A DNA stretch of 5,341 nucleotides from Rhodospirillales bacterium. GTDB lineage: Bacteria; Pseudomonadota; Alphaproteobacteria; Rhodospirillales_A; Casp-alpha2. Made by a program: the position numbers and the translations under genes. Position 1 is the first letter of the stretch. Every line of letters starts with the position of its first letter. Location: positions 1-5,341 of the forward strand of contig JAESSX010000243.1 in NCBI GenBank assembly GCA_016763915.1, in the 5' to 3' direction. Below the pieces are notes generated by a model. It was not told the DNA's origin, made no database searches, and was given only the letters and a program-made list of their open reading frames with translations. Below, one piece after another: positions 1 to 5,341 of this stretch.

Positions 1-135
1 CATGCCTTGCCGGGGGCCGGCGTGCTGACCCTCACCGCCGGGCACATCGGCATGGTCTCGGGCGGCCGCGCCCAAAGCACCCTTTACGAACCCCTGAGCC
101 TATGGCTCAATCAAGCCTTTCCGAACCCCGAATAA
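1..135 (+). CDS. PHA synthase-like alpha/beta-hydrolase, C-terminal end (partial)
   Basis: Frame 1 is open from the window edge to TAA at 133-135 and gives 44 residues. The tail contains AGHIGMVSGGRAQ around residue 14, then a Leu/Trp-rich helix ending LWLNQ. A GHxGxVxG element near the C-terminus is where the catalytic histidine lies in poly(3-hydroxyalkanoate) synthases and related alpha/beta hydrolases, so His15 of the fragment is the likely triad histidine. PHA synthases polymerise hydroxyacyl-CoA into storage polyester at granule surfaces. The next gene, 93 bp downstream on the same strand, is a phaA-type thiolase that would supply acetoacetyl-CoA, which supports the PHA reading. The nucleophile Cys/Ser and the rest of the protein lie outside the window. 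It could instead be a generic alpha/beta hydrolase. The reading frame and gene end are fairly sure; the function is inferred. Confidence 0.65.
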   Translation, partial: HALPGAGVLTLTAGHIGMVSGGRAQSTLYEPLSLWLNQAFPNPE

Positions 136-209
136 CCGTCGGGGACACCCATCCGGGCTTCCCCGTCCCCAACGTATTTCCCAGGCGGCCTTTCGAACGC
201 CCGTCGCAC

Positions 210-215
210 GGAGGA
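210..215 (+). promoter_or_regulatory. Ribosome binding site of the thiolase gene
   Basis: GGAGGA lies 13 nt before the ATG at 229, separated by an A-rich stretch. The match to Shine-Dalgarno is strong but the spacing is longer than the usual 5-9 nt. No other in-frame start lies closer, and the [13 protein letters not shown] amino terminus fits the family, so the ATG at 229 stands. Confidence 0.7.
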
Positions 216-228
216 ACCAAAAAAAATC

Positions 229-1407
229 ATGTCAGACGTTGTTATCGCCGCCGCCGCCCGCACGCCCGTAGGCGCCTTCCTGGGCGGATTAAGCACCATT
301 CCCGCCCACGGCCTTGGCGAAATCGTCATTATCGAGGCCCTCAGGCGGGCCGGTATCGCCCCGGGCGATGTGGATGAAGTGATCCTGGGCCAGATCCTCG
401 CCGCCGGCGCGGGTCAGAACCCTGCCCGCCAGGCCGCCGTCGGCGCCGGCATTCCGGTCGAAAAAACCGCTTACGGCATCAATCAGTTATGCGGGTCGGG
501 GCTCCGCTCCGTGGCCCTCGGGTCCCAGGCCATCAAGCTGGGCGACAGTTCCATCGTCGTCGCCGGTGGTCAGGAAAACATGAGCCAGGCGCCCCATTGC
601 GTCCATATGCGCGACGGCACCAAGTTGGGTCCCACCGAGTTGGTCGACACCATGATCAAGGACGGCCTGTGGGATGCCTTTAACGGGTATCACATGGGCA
701 ACACGGCCGAAAACATCGCCGAAAAATGGCAATTGACCCGCGAAGACCAGGACGCCTTCGCCGCCCATTCGCAGGCCAAGGCCGAAGACGCCCAGAAAGC
801 AGGGCGCTTCAAAGATGAAATCGTGCCGGTCACCGTCAAGACCCGAAAAAGCGAAACCGTCATCGACGCCGACGAATACCCCAAACACGGCACCACGGTC
901 GAAGACCTGAGCAAGCTGCGTCCGGCCTTTGCCAAAGACGGCACGGTGACCGCCGGCAATGCATCGGGCATTAACGACGGCGCCGCGGTGGTGGTGCTGA
1001 TGTCCGCCGACGACGCTGCCGAACGCAACATCACCCCCCTGGCCCGTATCGCATCCTGGGCCACGGCCGGGGTCGATCCGGCGATCATGGGCACCGGCCC
1101 GATCCCGGCCAGCCGCAAGGCGCTGGAAAAAGCCGGGTGGGCGGTCGACGAGTTGGACCTGATCGAGGCCAACGAGGCGTTCGCCGCCCAGGCCTGTGCC
1201 GTCAACAAGGACCTCGGTTGGGATACGGACAAGGTCAATGTCAATGGCGGCGCCATTGCGCTCGGTCATCCCATCGGCGCTTCGGGGGCCCGCGTGCTGG
1301 TGACGCTGCTGTACGAAATGCAGAAGCGGGACGCCAAAAAAGGATTGGCCACGTTATGCATCGGTGGCGGCATGGGGATCGCCATGTGCCTGGAGAGGGA
1401 TGGCTAG
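229..1407 (+). CDS. phaA: Acetyl-CoA acetyltransferase (biosynthetic thiolase)
   Basis: Cytosolic thiolase II that condenses two acetyl-CoA to acetoacetyl-CoA, or runs the reverse reaction. It has 392 residues, the usual family length. Visible signatures are the N-terminal [10 protein letters not shown], the nucleophile loop [11 protein letters not shown] with Cys88, a NEAFAAQ element near residue 315, [10 protein letters not shown] with His347, and CIGGGMG with Cys377. These match the Cys89/His348/Cys378 set of the Zoogloea ramigera enzyme, each shifted by one, so all catalytic residues are present. The upstream PHA synthase-like gene suggests supply of precursor for polyhydroxybutyrate, although atoB-type roles in acetoacetate or fatty-acid metabolism cannot be excluded. 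No phaB reductase follows, and the gene ends against a convergent neighbour, sharing CTAG with its stop. The thiolase family is certain; the phaA label rests on context. Confidence 0.95.
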   Translation: MSDVVIAAAARTPVGAFLGGLSTIPAHGLGEIVIIEALRRAGIAPGDVDEVILGQILAAGAGQNPARQAAVGAGIPVEKTAYGINQLCGSGLRSVALGSQAIKLGDSSIVVAGGQENMSQAPHCVHMRDGTKLGPTELVDTMIKDGLWDAFNGYHMGNTAENIAEKWQLTREDQDAFAAHSQAKAEDAQKAGRFKDEIVPVTVKTRKSETVIDADEYPKHGTTVEDLSKLRPAFAKDGTVTAGNASGINDGAAVVVLMSADDAAERNITPLARIASWATAGVDPAIMGTGPIPASRKALEKAGWAVDELDLIEANEAFAAQACAVNKDLGWDTDKVNVNGGAIALGHPIGASGARVLVTLLYEMQKRDAKKGLATLCIGGGMGIAMCLERDG

Positions 1408-2006
1408 GCTTTCGGCGCCGTCTGCTCCATCGACGGGCGCTCGGACACCCCTTCGAACCAGCCGGCGAGGCCGGGCCGGTCGCCACGCCAGTTCAGCTCC
1501 GGCATCCGAAAGTCGAGCCAGCCGATGGAGCAGGCGACGCTGATCTGACCGATGCCGAACCCGGATTCGAGCCCATCCATGTCGGCCTCGATAGCGTCCA
1601 TGGCGCGGTAGACGACGGCGGTTTGGCGTTCCACCCATTTGTCGAATTGTAATTCCTCAGGTCTCCGGGCTTCCAGAAAGCGGGCGATACCGGCGTCGGT
1701 CATGCCGTCGCCCAGCGCCTGTAACCTGAGCGCCCGCCACCGGTCCTCGCCGGAGGCCGGGATCAGTTTGTCGCCATCATGCAGGCCGTCCAGGTATTCG
1801 CAAATGACGGGGGAATCATACAGCACGCTGCCATCGTCCAGTATCAGCGTCGGAACTTTTCCTAAGGGATTGTCGCCGGCAATATCTGTTTCCGGGTCCC
1901 AGACGTTGGTCGGAATATTTTCGACCCTGTCTTCCAGGCCGCATTCAAGGAGGGTAACGGAGACCTTCCTCACATAGGGTGAAGCCGGAGAGAAACGAAG
2001 TTTCAT
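1404..2006 (-). CDS. Glutathione S-transferase family protein, YibF-like
   Basis: A 200-residue two-domain GST. The N-terminal thioredoxin-like fold begins [15 protein letters not shown], where Ser6 or Ser9 sits in the usual catalytic or glutathione-contacting position. NPLGKVPTL follows (cis-Pro52), then the glutathione-contacting pair Asp64-Ser65 in [12 protein letters not shown]. The helical C-terminal domain holds [11 protein letters not shown] near residue 100 and [11 protein letters not shown] near 157-167. The end SMEQTAPKA and the overall layout resemble Escherichia coli YibF as I recall it, a cytosolic GST of unclear physiological substrate. The frame is open further upstream, but the ATG at 2006 is chosen because AAGGA sits 6 nt before it and the GST fold starts there. 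The gene converges on and overlaps the thiolase by 4 nt, and it is divergent from the methyltransferase gene. The GST family is well supported; the substrate is unknown. Confidence 0.93.
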   Translation of the reverse strand: MKLRFSPASPYVRKVSVTLLECGLEDRVENIPTNVWDPETDIAGDNPLGKVPTLILDDGSVLYDSPVICEYLDGLHDGDKLIPASGEDRWRALRLQALGDGMTDAGIARFLEARRPEELQFDKWVERQTAVVYRAMDAIEADMDGLESGFGIGQISVACSIGWLDFRMPELNWRGDRPGLAGWFEGVSERPSMEQTAPKA

Positions 2007-2099
2007 TGGAATTCCTTTTAAAATACGCCGACGATGAAGGAGATTATCATTGCGCAACGCTGCCCACCATCCACTTTCTGTATTATGGTTGTCCGTATC
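2007..2099. promoter_or_regulatory. Divergent promoter gap between GST and methyltransferase genes
   Basis: This 93-bp gap separates two gene starts facing apart and must hold both promoters. For the GST gene, a GATAAT -10-like box lies on the minus strand at 2048-2043, about 37 nt before the ATG, without a clear -35. For the methyltransferase gene, TATTAT at 2081-2086 is a good -10-like box only 13 nt before the chosen ATG, also with a poor -35. A perfect 8-bp palindrome TTGCGCAA at 2050-2057 lies between them and could be an operator. These boxes are pattern matches only; the placement is inference. Confidence 0.35.
2013..2017 (-). promoter_or_regulatory. Ribosome binding site of the GST gene
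   Basis: On the minus strand AAGGA precedes the ATG at 2006 by 6 nt. This good Shine-Dalgarno decides the start against the longer open frame that runs upstream to about 2213 over the neighbouring gene. Confidence 0.7.
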
Positions 2100-2825
2100 A
2101 TGTGGACCGATGTCGTTGATCTGAGAGATTTTTACAGCGCCCCCATGGGCCAAGTCGCCCGGCGGATGATTCGTCGTCGGCTGCGGGAACTGTGGCCCGA
2201 TGTGACCGGTCAAAGCGTTCTCGGGCTGGGCTATGGCGCGCCGTACCTGAACGGATTCCGCGGCGAGGCCGAGCGGGTCCTGGCGGCGATGCCGGCCGCC
2301 CAGGGCGTTTTACACTGGCCGGCGGACGAACCCGGCCTGACGGCCCTGGTGGACGAACTGGAATTACCCTTTCCCGACCTCAGCATGGACCGGGTATTGC
2401 TGGTCCATGCGCTGGAATGCGCCGATCAGGTGCGCCCCCTGCTGCGGGAAATCTGGCGGGTGCTGTCCGGCAGCGGCCGGCTTGTCGTCGTGGCGCCCAA
2501 CCGGCGCGGGCTTTGGGCCCAGTTCGAGAGAACGGCCTTCGGTCACGGCCAGCCCTATTCTTCGGGACAGTTGTCCAGGCTGCTGCGCGACAATCTGTTC
2601 ACCCCCATCGAGAACCATCCGGCGTTGTTCGTGCCCCCGGTCCATTCCCGGATGGTCCTGTCGTCGGCCCCGGCTTGGGAACAATTGGGCCGGCGCGCCT
2701 TCAAAACTTTTTCGGGTGTTATCATGACCGAAGCCGTGAAACAGATTTACGCCACCGGGGCAACGCCCGCCAAAAAACGCCGGCGGCGGTATCTGCCGGT
2801 CCCGGAACAGACGCCCAGGGTATAG
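2100..2825 (+). CDS. Class I SAM-dependent methyltransferase, substrate unknown
   Basis: A 241-residue protein with a Rossmann-type methyltransferase layout. SAM motif I is VLGLGYGAPYL at residues 40-50. A post-motif segment PFPDLSMDRVLLVHALE (residues 90-106) is where type 11 methyltransferases have the beta-4 strand. LLREIWRVLSGSGRLVVVAPN (114-134) gives the helix, turn and beta-5 strand typical of the family. The tail carries a basic run KKRRRR (225-230). In motif I the usual Asp after VL is replaced by Gly. The frame is open upstream to an ATG at 2034 that adds 22 residues, and another ATG lies at 2085. I prefer 2100 because MWTDVVDLRDFY looks like a conserved N-terminus and the upstream residues have no domain character. 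No Shine-Dalgarno precedes 2100, so the start is uncertain. The gene is divergent from the GST gene and convergent with metW. The family is likely; the substrate is unknown. Confidence 0.85.
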   Translation: MWTDVVDLRDFYSAPMGQVARRMIRRRLRELWPDVTGQSVLGLGYGAPYLNGFRGEAERVLAAMPAAQGVLHWPADEPGLTALVDELELPFPDLSMDRVLLVHALECADQVRPLLREIWRVLSGSGRLVVVAPNRRGLWAQFERTAFGHGQPYSSGQLSRLLRDNLFTPIENHPALFVPPVHSRMVLSSAPAWEQLGRRAFKTFSGVIMTEAVKQIYATGATPAKKRRRRYLPVPEQTPRV

Positions 2826-2842
2826 AGCAACCCGTCCCCGAG

Positions 2843-2922
2843 TGAGGGCCGTTTGATCTAACTCTTTGGAATCGATAAAATTATCTGCCGTCAAATGACC
2901 CCATTTGATGGCTGTTTGATCT
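2843..2922 (+). repeat. Pair of 17-nt imperfect direct repeats between convergent genes
   Basis: TGAGGGCCGTTTGATCT at 2843-2859 recurs as TGATGGCTGTTTGATCT at 2906-2922, identical at 15 of 17 positions and 63 bp apart start to start. The second copy overlaps the right arm of the terminator-like hairpin. Both lie outside coding sequence, between the ends of the methyltransferase and metW genes. The origin could be a local duplication. Confidence 0.6.
2887..2912. terminator. Probable bidirectional transcription terminator hairpin
   Basis: The arms 2887-2897 (GCCGTCAAATG) and 2902-2912 (CATTTGATGGC) pair over 11 bp with one G-T wobble and a 4-nt loop. The hairpin lies 61 bp after the methyltransferase stop and 15 bp beyond the metW stop, as expected between convergent genes. 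In the metW direction it is followed within a few bases by the T-rich segment AGATAATTTTATC. In the other direction only TGTTTG follows, so termination is better supported for the metX-metW transcript. Confidence 0.65.
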
Positions 2923-2927
2923 GGAAC

Positions 2928-3548
2928 CTATTTTTTCCTGAGCAGAAACACCGCCTGTTCGCCGAACAGGTTGGCCGAAAACAGCGTCGACGAGACCTTC
3001 CGGATGCGGCCGTTGGTGTCGAGAATTTTCTGCGATTCGATTTCGATATCCAGTTCCTGACAAAGCGCCAAGAAATCCCGGATCGTGCACAGGTGGATAT
3101 TCGGCGTTTCGTACCATTTATACGGCAACGTATTGCTGACCGGCATCTTTCCGAAAAGACCCAGCGACAACCGCGCCCGCCAATGGGCGAAATTCGGGAA
3201 CGATACGATGGCGCGCTTTGAGATGCGCAACAGGTGGGTCAGCACCCCCTTGGGCTGGACCATGGCCTGAAGGGTCTGGCTCAACACCGCGTAGTCGAAC
3301 ACATCATCGGGGTAGTCCTTGAGGTCGGTATCGGCGTCCCCCTGGATGACCGACAGGCCGGCGCTGATCGAGGCGTTCACCCCTTCGGTGCTGAGTTCGA
3401 TCCCACGCCCGTCCACATGGCGGAAATGAACCAGGTAATCCAGCAGGGTGCCGTCCCCGCAGCCGATATCCAGCACCCGCGTGTCGGGCTCGATCATATC
3501 GGCAATCAACTGCAGGTCGACGCGGATGGATTTGCGGTCGGGAACCAT
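2928..3548 (-). CDS. metW: Methionine biosynthesis protein MetW
   Basis: A 206-residue class I methyltransferase-fold protein of the MetW family, the usual length. SAM motif I is VLDIGCGDGTLL at residues 25-36. GIELSTEGVNA (49-59) carries the acidic end of strand beta-2, and QGDADTDL (69-76) and SQTLQAM (90-96) follow. The family-specific SFPNFAHWRARLSL (116-129) and LPYKWYETPNIHLCTIRDF (141-159) are both intact. MetW is found with MetX in many proteobacteria and is thought to support homoserine acylation; its own methyl transfer activity is not established. Translation starts at ATG 3548-3546, overlapping the metX stop as TAATG. GGAG lies 7 nt upstream within the metX end, so the two are expected to be co-transcribed and translationally coupled. 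A hairpin terminator lies just downstream. Confidence 0.95.
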   Translation of the reverse strand: MVPDRKSIRVDLQLIADMIEPDTRVLDIGCGDGTLLDYLVHFRHVDGRGIELSTEGVNASISAGLSVIQGDADTDLKDYPDDVFDYAVLSQTLQAMVQPKGVLTHLLRISKRAIVSFPNFAHWRARLSLGLFGKMPVSNTLPYKWYETPNIHLCTIRDFLALCQELDIEIESQKILDTNGRIRKVSSTLFSANLFGEQAVFLLRKK

Positions 3549-3559
3549 TATTCCGCTCC
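3546..3559 (-). promoter_or_regulatory. metX/metW stop-start overlap with internal ribosome binding site
   Basis: On the minus strand the metX stop TAA (3550-3548) and metW start ATG (3548-3546) share one base in TAATG. GGAG at 3559-3556 in the metX coding end sits 7 nt before the ATG. This arrangement is typical of translational coupling and keeps MetX and MetW production in step. Confidence 0.8.
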
Positions 3560-4747
3560 ACCCGGTTTGGACGCATCATCGGTCCGGTATTCGACGGCGC
3601 CGTCGAGGAACCCTTTCAGCACCTGATGAAATTCCGGCTCGTCCAGCAGAAAGGCGTCATGGCCCTTGTCGGACTCGACTTCGGCGAAGCTGACATTCGC
3701 CGCGGCGGCATTCAGGGCGTGTACGATCCGGCGGTTTTCCTCCGTCGGGTACAGCCAGTCGCCGGTGAAGGAAATCACACAGAACCGGACCGGCGTGTCC
3801 TTGAAGGCATTGGCCAGAATTCCGCCGTGCTTCGCCGCCAGGTCGAAATAATCCATCGCCCGGGTGATATAGAGATACGAGTTGGCATCGAACCGGTCGA
3901 CGAACGTTATGCCCTGATGGCGCAGATAGCTTTCAACCTGGAATTCCGCCTCAAACCCATAGGTCAGGGCGTCGCGGTCCTGCAGCCTGCGGCCGAATTT
4001 ACGGTGCATGGCCTGGTCGGACAAGTACGTAATATGGGCGGCCATGCGCGCCACGGCCAACCCCTTCGTCGGGTTTTTGCCCTGGACCAGGTAATTACCC
4101 TCGCACCATTCGGGGTCCGCCATGATGGCCTGGCGTCCGACTTCGTTAAAGCCGATGTTCTGTGCCGTTTGCAAGGCGGCGGCGGCGATGCAGATGGCCG
4201 AAAACACACGGTCGGGATACATGGACGCCCATTCCAGAACCTGCATACCGCCCATGGACCCGCCGATCACGGCAACCAGCTTGTCTATTTCCAAGTGATC
4301 CAGCAACAACGCCTGGCACCGGACCATATCGGCAATGGTGATGCCCGGAAATTCCAGGCCCCAGGGCTTGCCCGTTTCCGGGTTGTTTTCCTTCGGCCCG
4401 TAAGTCCCCATGCAGCCGCCCAGAATATTGCTGCAAATCACGAAATAGATATTGGTATCGATGGTCTTGCCGGGGCCGACCATCAAATTCCACCAGCCGG
4501 ATTTACCGGTCAGGGGATGGGACCCCGCGACAAACTGATCGCCCGTAAGCGCGTGACAAACCATGATGGCGTTGGATTTGTCCGCGTTCAGTTCGCCATA
4601 GGTCTGATAGGCGACGGGGAAATCGGAAATTTCCATGCCGCAATCAAGGGCCAGCGGTTTCCCTGCGGCCAGGCGCACCTGATAGCCGGGCAACGGCGCC
4701 GTTGCCACGTCAGGCCAGCCATCGGATGATTTGTTTCCAGCGGTCAT
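3548..4747 (-). CDS. metX: Homoserine O-acyltransferase MetX
   Basis: An alpha/beta-hydrolase-fold enzyme that acylates L-homoserine from acyl-CoA, the first committed step of methionine synthesis. With the 4747 start it has 399 residues. Visible features are PLPGYQV near residue 18, CHALTGDQ (64-71), and GGCMGTYGP (110-118). The nucleophile elbow GGSMGGMQ carries Ser164, GDWLYP carries Asp330, and [12 protein letters not shown] carries His363, so the triad is complete. The acyl donor is acetyl-CoA in the classical annotation, but some proteobacterial MetX proteins use succinyl-CoA and the sequence alone does not settle this. The frame extends to an ATG at 4810. I prefer 4747 because homologues begin roughly 15-25 residues before PLPGY, the extra 21 codons use rare AGG, AGA and TCA, and a TTGACA box would place transcription start near 4803. 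Neither start has a Shine-Dalgarno. It is the first gene of a metX-metW operon. Confidence 0.93.
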   Translation of the reverse strand: MTAGNKSSDGWPDVATAPLPGYQVRLAAGKPLALDCGMEISDFPVAYQTYGELNADKSNAIMVCHALTGDQFVAGSHPLTGKSGWWNLMVGPGKTIDTNIYFVICSNILGGCMGTYGPKENNPETGKPWGLEFPGITIADMVRCQALLLDHLEIDKLVAVIGGSMGGMQVLEWASMYPDRVFSAICIAAAALQTAQNIGFNEVGRQAIMADPEWCEGNYLVQGKNPTKGLAVARMAAHITYLSDQAMHRKFGRRLQDRDALTYGFEAEFQVESYLRHQGITFVDRFDANSYLYITRAMDYFDLAAKHGGILANAFKDTPVRFCVISFTGDWLYPTEENRRIVHALNAAAANVSFAEVESDKGHDAFLLDEPEFHQVLKGFLDGAVEYRTDDASKPGGAE

Positions 4748-4809
4748 GACTGATTTCGTTTTGTTCGCGTTCCCGAAACAGCCTCTCCCAAGCCTCGAAA
4801 ACGGGTTCA

Positions 4810-4838
4810 TAGCTAGGAGTCAGGCCGCAAAGTGTCAA
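4810..4838 (-). promoter_or_regulatory. Putative metX promoter
   Basis: On the minus strand a perfect -35 box TTGACA occupies 4838-4833. A 17-bp spacer leads to TAGCTA at 4815-4810, a poor -10 box. If used, transcription would start near 4803, leaving a leader of about 56 nt before the metX ATG at 4747 and excluding the ATG at 4810. The -35 match is clear by eye; the promoter assignment is inference. Confidence 0.35.
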
Positions 4839-4846
4839 TGTTTTCT

Positions 4847-4875
4847 TTGATTTTACGGTATCATACGATTATCAC
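4847..4875 (+). promoter_or_regulatory. Putative promoter of the chorismate mutase gene
   Basis: TTGATT at 4847-4852 and TATCAC at 4870-4875 are separated by 17 bp, each matching the sigma-70 consensus at four of six bases. Transcription would start near 4882, giving a leader of about 80 nt. The region is the most AT-rich part of the gap. Another -10-like box, TATCAT at 4859-4864, lacks a good -35. Weak evidence. Confidence 0.25.
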
Positions 4876-4963
4876 TTAGCCCGCGTTTCCCGGCTTGTCG
4901 CAACCACACCGAAGGCCGCATACCGGGGGTTAACTCTGTCTTGAAACTTGCCGGGCGCATTAC

Positions 4964-5341
4964 ATGACTACCGATGAAGACAAGCTTCTGTTGTTGCGCC
5001 AGGAAATTGACGCTATCGACAATTCCATTCATGACCTGATCATGAAGCGCACCCGCGTGGTTGAACGGGTTCGCAAGGCCAAACACAACGACAAGATCAA
5101 GATCAGGCCGGCGAGGGAGGCGGAAATCCTTTATCGGCTGCTGGTCCGCCACGAGGGCCCCTTCCCTAAACAGGAACTGGCGCGAATCTGGCGCGAAATG
5201 ATTGTCGCCACACTGCGCTTCGAGGGACCGTTTTCCGTGGCCGTATCCGTGGGCGACGATGAGGCTGATTACTGGGACCTGGCGCGGGACCAATACGGCT
5301 CGTTCACGCCCATGACCCGGCATGTTTCCCCCCGGGGCGTC
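4964..5341 (+). CDS. Chorismate mutase (AroQ class), N-terminal part, runs off the window
   Basis: The frame opened by ATG 4964 stays open for 126 codons to the window edge. An in-frame TAA at 4931-4933 makes this the first possible ATG, though no Shine-Dalgarno is visible. Residues 8-88 form a helical AroQ chorismate mutase domain: LLLLRQEIDAIDNSIHDLI, then RVRKAK, then RPAREAEIL. Against the E. coli P-protein mutase domain as I recall it, Arg12, Arg29, Lys40, Arg51 and Glu52 align with the substrate-binding residues; Ser84 becomes Thr83 and Gln88 becomes Glu87, conservative changes. The enzyme turns chorismate into prephenate for phenylalanine and tyrosine. The protein continues past the domain with GPFSVAV and YWDLARDQYGSFTPM, so it is longer than a stand-alone AroQ mutase. 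It is divergent from metX. The mutase domain is clear; the role of the rest is unknown. Confidence 0.87.
   Translation, partial: MTTDEDKLLLLRQEIDAIDNSIHDLIMKRTRVVERVRKAKHNDKIKIRPAREAEILYRLLVRHEGPFPKQELARIWREMIVATLRFEGPFSVAVSVGDDEADYWDLARDQYGSFTPMTRHVSPRGV

Noticed and set aside
140..170. GGGGAC and GTCCCC inverted repeat after the PHA synthase-like gene as a terminator
   Set aside because: The stem is only 6 bp with an 18-nt loop and no T-run follows. The genes on both sides run in the same direction and may be co-transcribed.
487..1269. A 260-codon open frame on the - strand opposite the thiolase
   Set aside because: The thiolase on the other strand has all its catalytic residues. The antisense product is Gly/Val/Asp-rich without family features.
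2037..2124. AAGGAG at 2037-2042 followed by a 24-codon frame from TTG at 2050, a possible leader peptide
   Set aside because: The start is non-ATG, the peptide has no run of regulatory codons, and the same AAGGAG may be chance within the divergent gap.
2007..2213. N-terminal extension of the GST open frame
   Set aside because: It would run across the start of the methyltransferase gene, adds residues with no GST character, and a good ribosome binding site precedes the ATG at 2006.
3626..4729. A 367-codon open frame on the + strand opposite metX
   Set aside because: It lies entirely antisense to metX, whose catalytic motifs are intact. Its protein shows no recognisable domain; long antisense frames are common in GC-rich coding DNA.
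4822..4920. AGGCCGCA repeated at 4822-4829 and 4913-4920
   Set aside because: Eight GC-rich bases repeated in a GC-rich genome are expected by chance, and the flanks do not match.
4811..4963. SAM-II-type riboswitch before metX
   Set aside because: Alphaproteobacterial methionine genes can carry one, so I read the minus strand for its pseudoknot stem and loop pattern. I found only short 4-bp stems and no convincing match.
4853..5323. A 156-codon open frame on the - strand at the right edge
   Set aside because: It is antisense to the chorismate mutase frame, which has conserved active-site residues and stays open to the edge.

Overview
The window reads as chromosomal DNA of a GC-rich alphaproteobacterium, probably Rhodospirillales-like. 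This rests on codon use rich in G/C third positions, a PHA synthase-like/thiolase pair, the MetX-MetW pair, and a chorismate mutase divergent from metX. The taxonomic call is inference from gene content and protein style; no search was possible. There are no rRNA or tRNA genes, insertion sequences, CRISPR arrays or signs of recent transfer. It looks like an ordinary core-metabolism region.

Left part (1-1407, + strand): the last 44 codons of an alpha/beta-hydrolase resembling PHA synthase, then a complete acetyl-CoA acetyltransferase (phaA-type thiolase). Together they suggest polyhydroxybutyrate or acetoacetyl-CoA metabolism. No reductase (phaB) follows. Instead the thiolase meets a convergent gene head-on, and the two stop codons share one CTAG.

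Middle (1404-2825): a YibF-like glutathione S-transferase on the - strand and a class I SAM-dependent methyltransferase on the + strand diverge from a 93-bp promoter gap. The methyltransferase converges on metW across a 102-bp gap. That gap holds an 11-bp-stem hairpin, probably a bidirectional terminator, and a 17-nt imperfect direct repeat.

Right part (2928-5341): metX and metW form a translationally coupled - strand operon (TAATG overlap) for acylation of homoserine in methionine synthesis. A chorismate mutase gene starts divergently on the + strand and runs off the window. After its AroQ domain it continues into a segment that may be a diverged prephenate-dehydratase-like domain. The 216-bp gap between metX and the mutase is AT-rich near its metX side and carries a perfect TTGACA box facing metX. 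That box, codon use and family length favour the inner metX start at 4747 over the outer one at 4810.

I found no convincing undescribed system. The observations most worth a second look are the C-terminal extension of the chorismate mutase, the repeat/hairpin between the convergent genes, and the atypical SAM motif of the methyltransferase.
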